Shown here: in pieces, positions 63,501 to 64,000 of the stretch
How the letters are laid out: each line of letters opens with the position of its first letter
Position numbering within the stretch: position 1 is the stretch's first letter
Source: Gari tellinella
Taxonomy: Eukaryota > Mollusca > Bivalvia > Cardiida > Psammobiidae
Assembly (NCBI GenBank): GCA_922989275.2
Contig: OV277857.1
Coordinates: 79,973,321-80,037,320, forward strand
Length of the DNA stretch: 64,000 nucleotides
Direction: 5' to 3'
Program-made: the position numbers and the translations under genes
The notes under the pieces: model-generated
Databases searched by the model: none
Told to the model about the DNA's origin: nothing
Seen by the model: only the letters and a program-made list of their open reading frames with translations

Positions 63501-63785
63501 TGCGACTTGTTCATTTTATTGCATTGGCCTTAGATTCATTTAAATTGGATAACATCTTCCTTAATTGTAGCCCATAACACCAGATATGGAGAGTATTTCC
63601 ATTATTGAAATCCTTATGTCTCCACCATATCGTACACTGTGCCCACTCATTAGATCCCCGCACTTGCCTTAAAATGGCTTGCCTACAGGTAGCGATCATG
63701 TTAGAATAATGATGATTTAATCATGTTTAATGCAGAACAATCCCTCATTGCATTGCATGTGACACGCATGTTGTAGTCGCCTGTA

Positions 63786-63969
63786 TTAACTCAGTCACCC
63801 CTGAAACTTTTAATGGACAATTCCAATCCAAGATATGTCTAGACCCTGATCAGAGGGCTCCTTAAGGAACCCTCTGATCAGGGTTTACACTGTTTGCATA
63901 GGACAAGTGTAATCCAGATACACTGTTTTAAATGACGAATATACTCGTCGCTAGGGTTGACTGTGTTAA
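63786..63969 (-). mobile_element. Family A TTAA MITE, internally deleted
   Basis: TTAACTCAGTCACCCCTGAA to GCTAGGGTTGACTGTGTTAA. The hairpin at about 63835-63898 has arms TCTAGACCCTGATCAGAGGG and CCCTCTGATCAGGGTTTACA. Confidence 0.78.
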
Positions 63970-64000
63970 CTCATTAAACTCATTCACTTCAGAAACATCA

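Overview
This is a eukaryotic nuclear window, AT-rich and intron-rich. It most likely comes from a bivalve mollusc: the two recognisable proteins are animal proteins, pearl-like (Helentron-associated) elements with tandem cores and GACG-rich tails are present, and palindromic MITEs are very dense. Species is not determinable by eye.

Genes. (1) The 3' end of an unrecognised + strand gene (exons 2072-2272 and 3995-4072). (2) A complete - strand ANKEF1 orthologue (ankyrin repeat and EF-hand protein). I rebuilt it from 8 exons (45286 down to 24024) whose splice phases all agree, giving 2346 nt and 781 aa. (3) A complete + strand selenocysteine glutathione peroxidase in two exons (55247-55483, 58312-58668; 197 aa, in-frame TGA as Sec45). 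Gene 1 and ANKEF1 are tail to tail across about 20 kb. ANKEF1 and GPX are head to head across about 10 kb.

Everything else is mobile DNA, dominated by short fold-back elements. Family labels used below. TTAA-flanked, piggyBac-like: B (ends TTAACCCTTTACCCCATAG, core AAAGCAGGCTGAAAGTAAAG hairpin), A (TTAACCCTTTGAACCCTAG, core AAACAGTGAAGACCC hairpin), A1 (ends near TTAACCCTTTCACTGCC or TTAACTCTTTGCATGC, core AAACAGTTTGGATCC hairpin), A3 (TTAACTCTTTCAACAC) and M (TTAACCCTTCTCC). TA-flanked, Tc1/mariner/pogo-like: C (CAGTGGAGAA), F (CAGTCGAACTTCG), H (CAGTAAAACCTCTCTAT), L (CAGCACTCCCTCTCTAC). Others: D (AAACCCTATG...ACTCATTAGAAT), E (GGGCCTGTTTCATAAAAC), G (CTCAAGCATTTGATTGGTC), I (ATGAGCCGTGCCATGA), J (GGGGCCCGTTTTACTAAAC).

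Larger repeats: two Tc1/mariner-type elements, one hAT-type element with an 8-bp duplication, three decayed LINE fragments, two pearl-like elements, a long inverted repeat, tRNA-like sequences and a 42-bp minisatellite.

The most interesting signal is that one hairpin layout of about 66 bp (AAACAG-arm-GATCAGA-GC-rich tip-TCTGATC-arm-CTGTTT) sits inside elements whose ends belong to at least five different terminal types. TTAA elements have also repeatedly inserted into each other, twice at the same internal TTAA of family B. Element boundaries are read by eye and may be off by a few bases.
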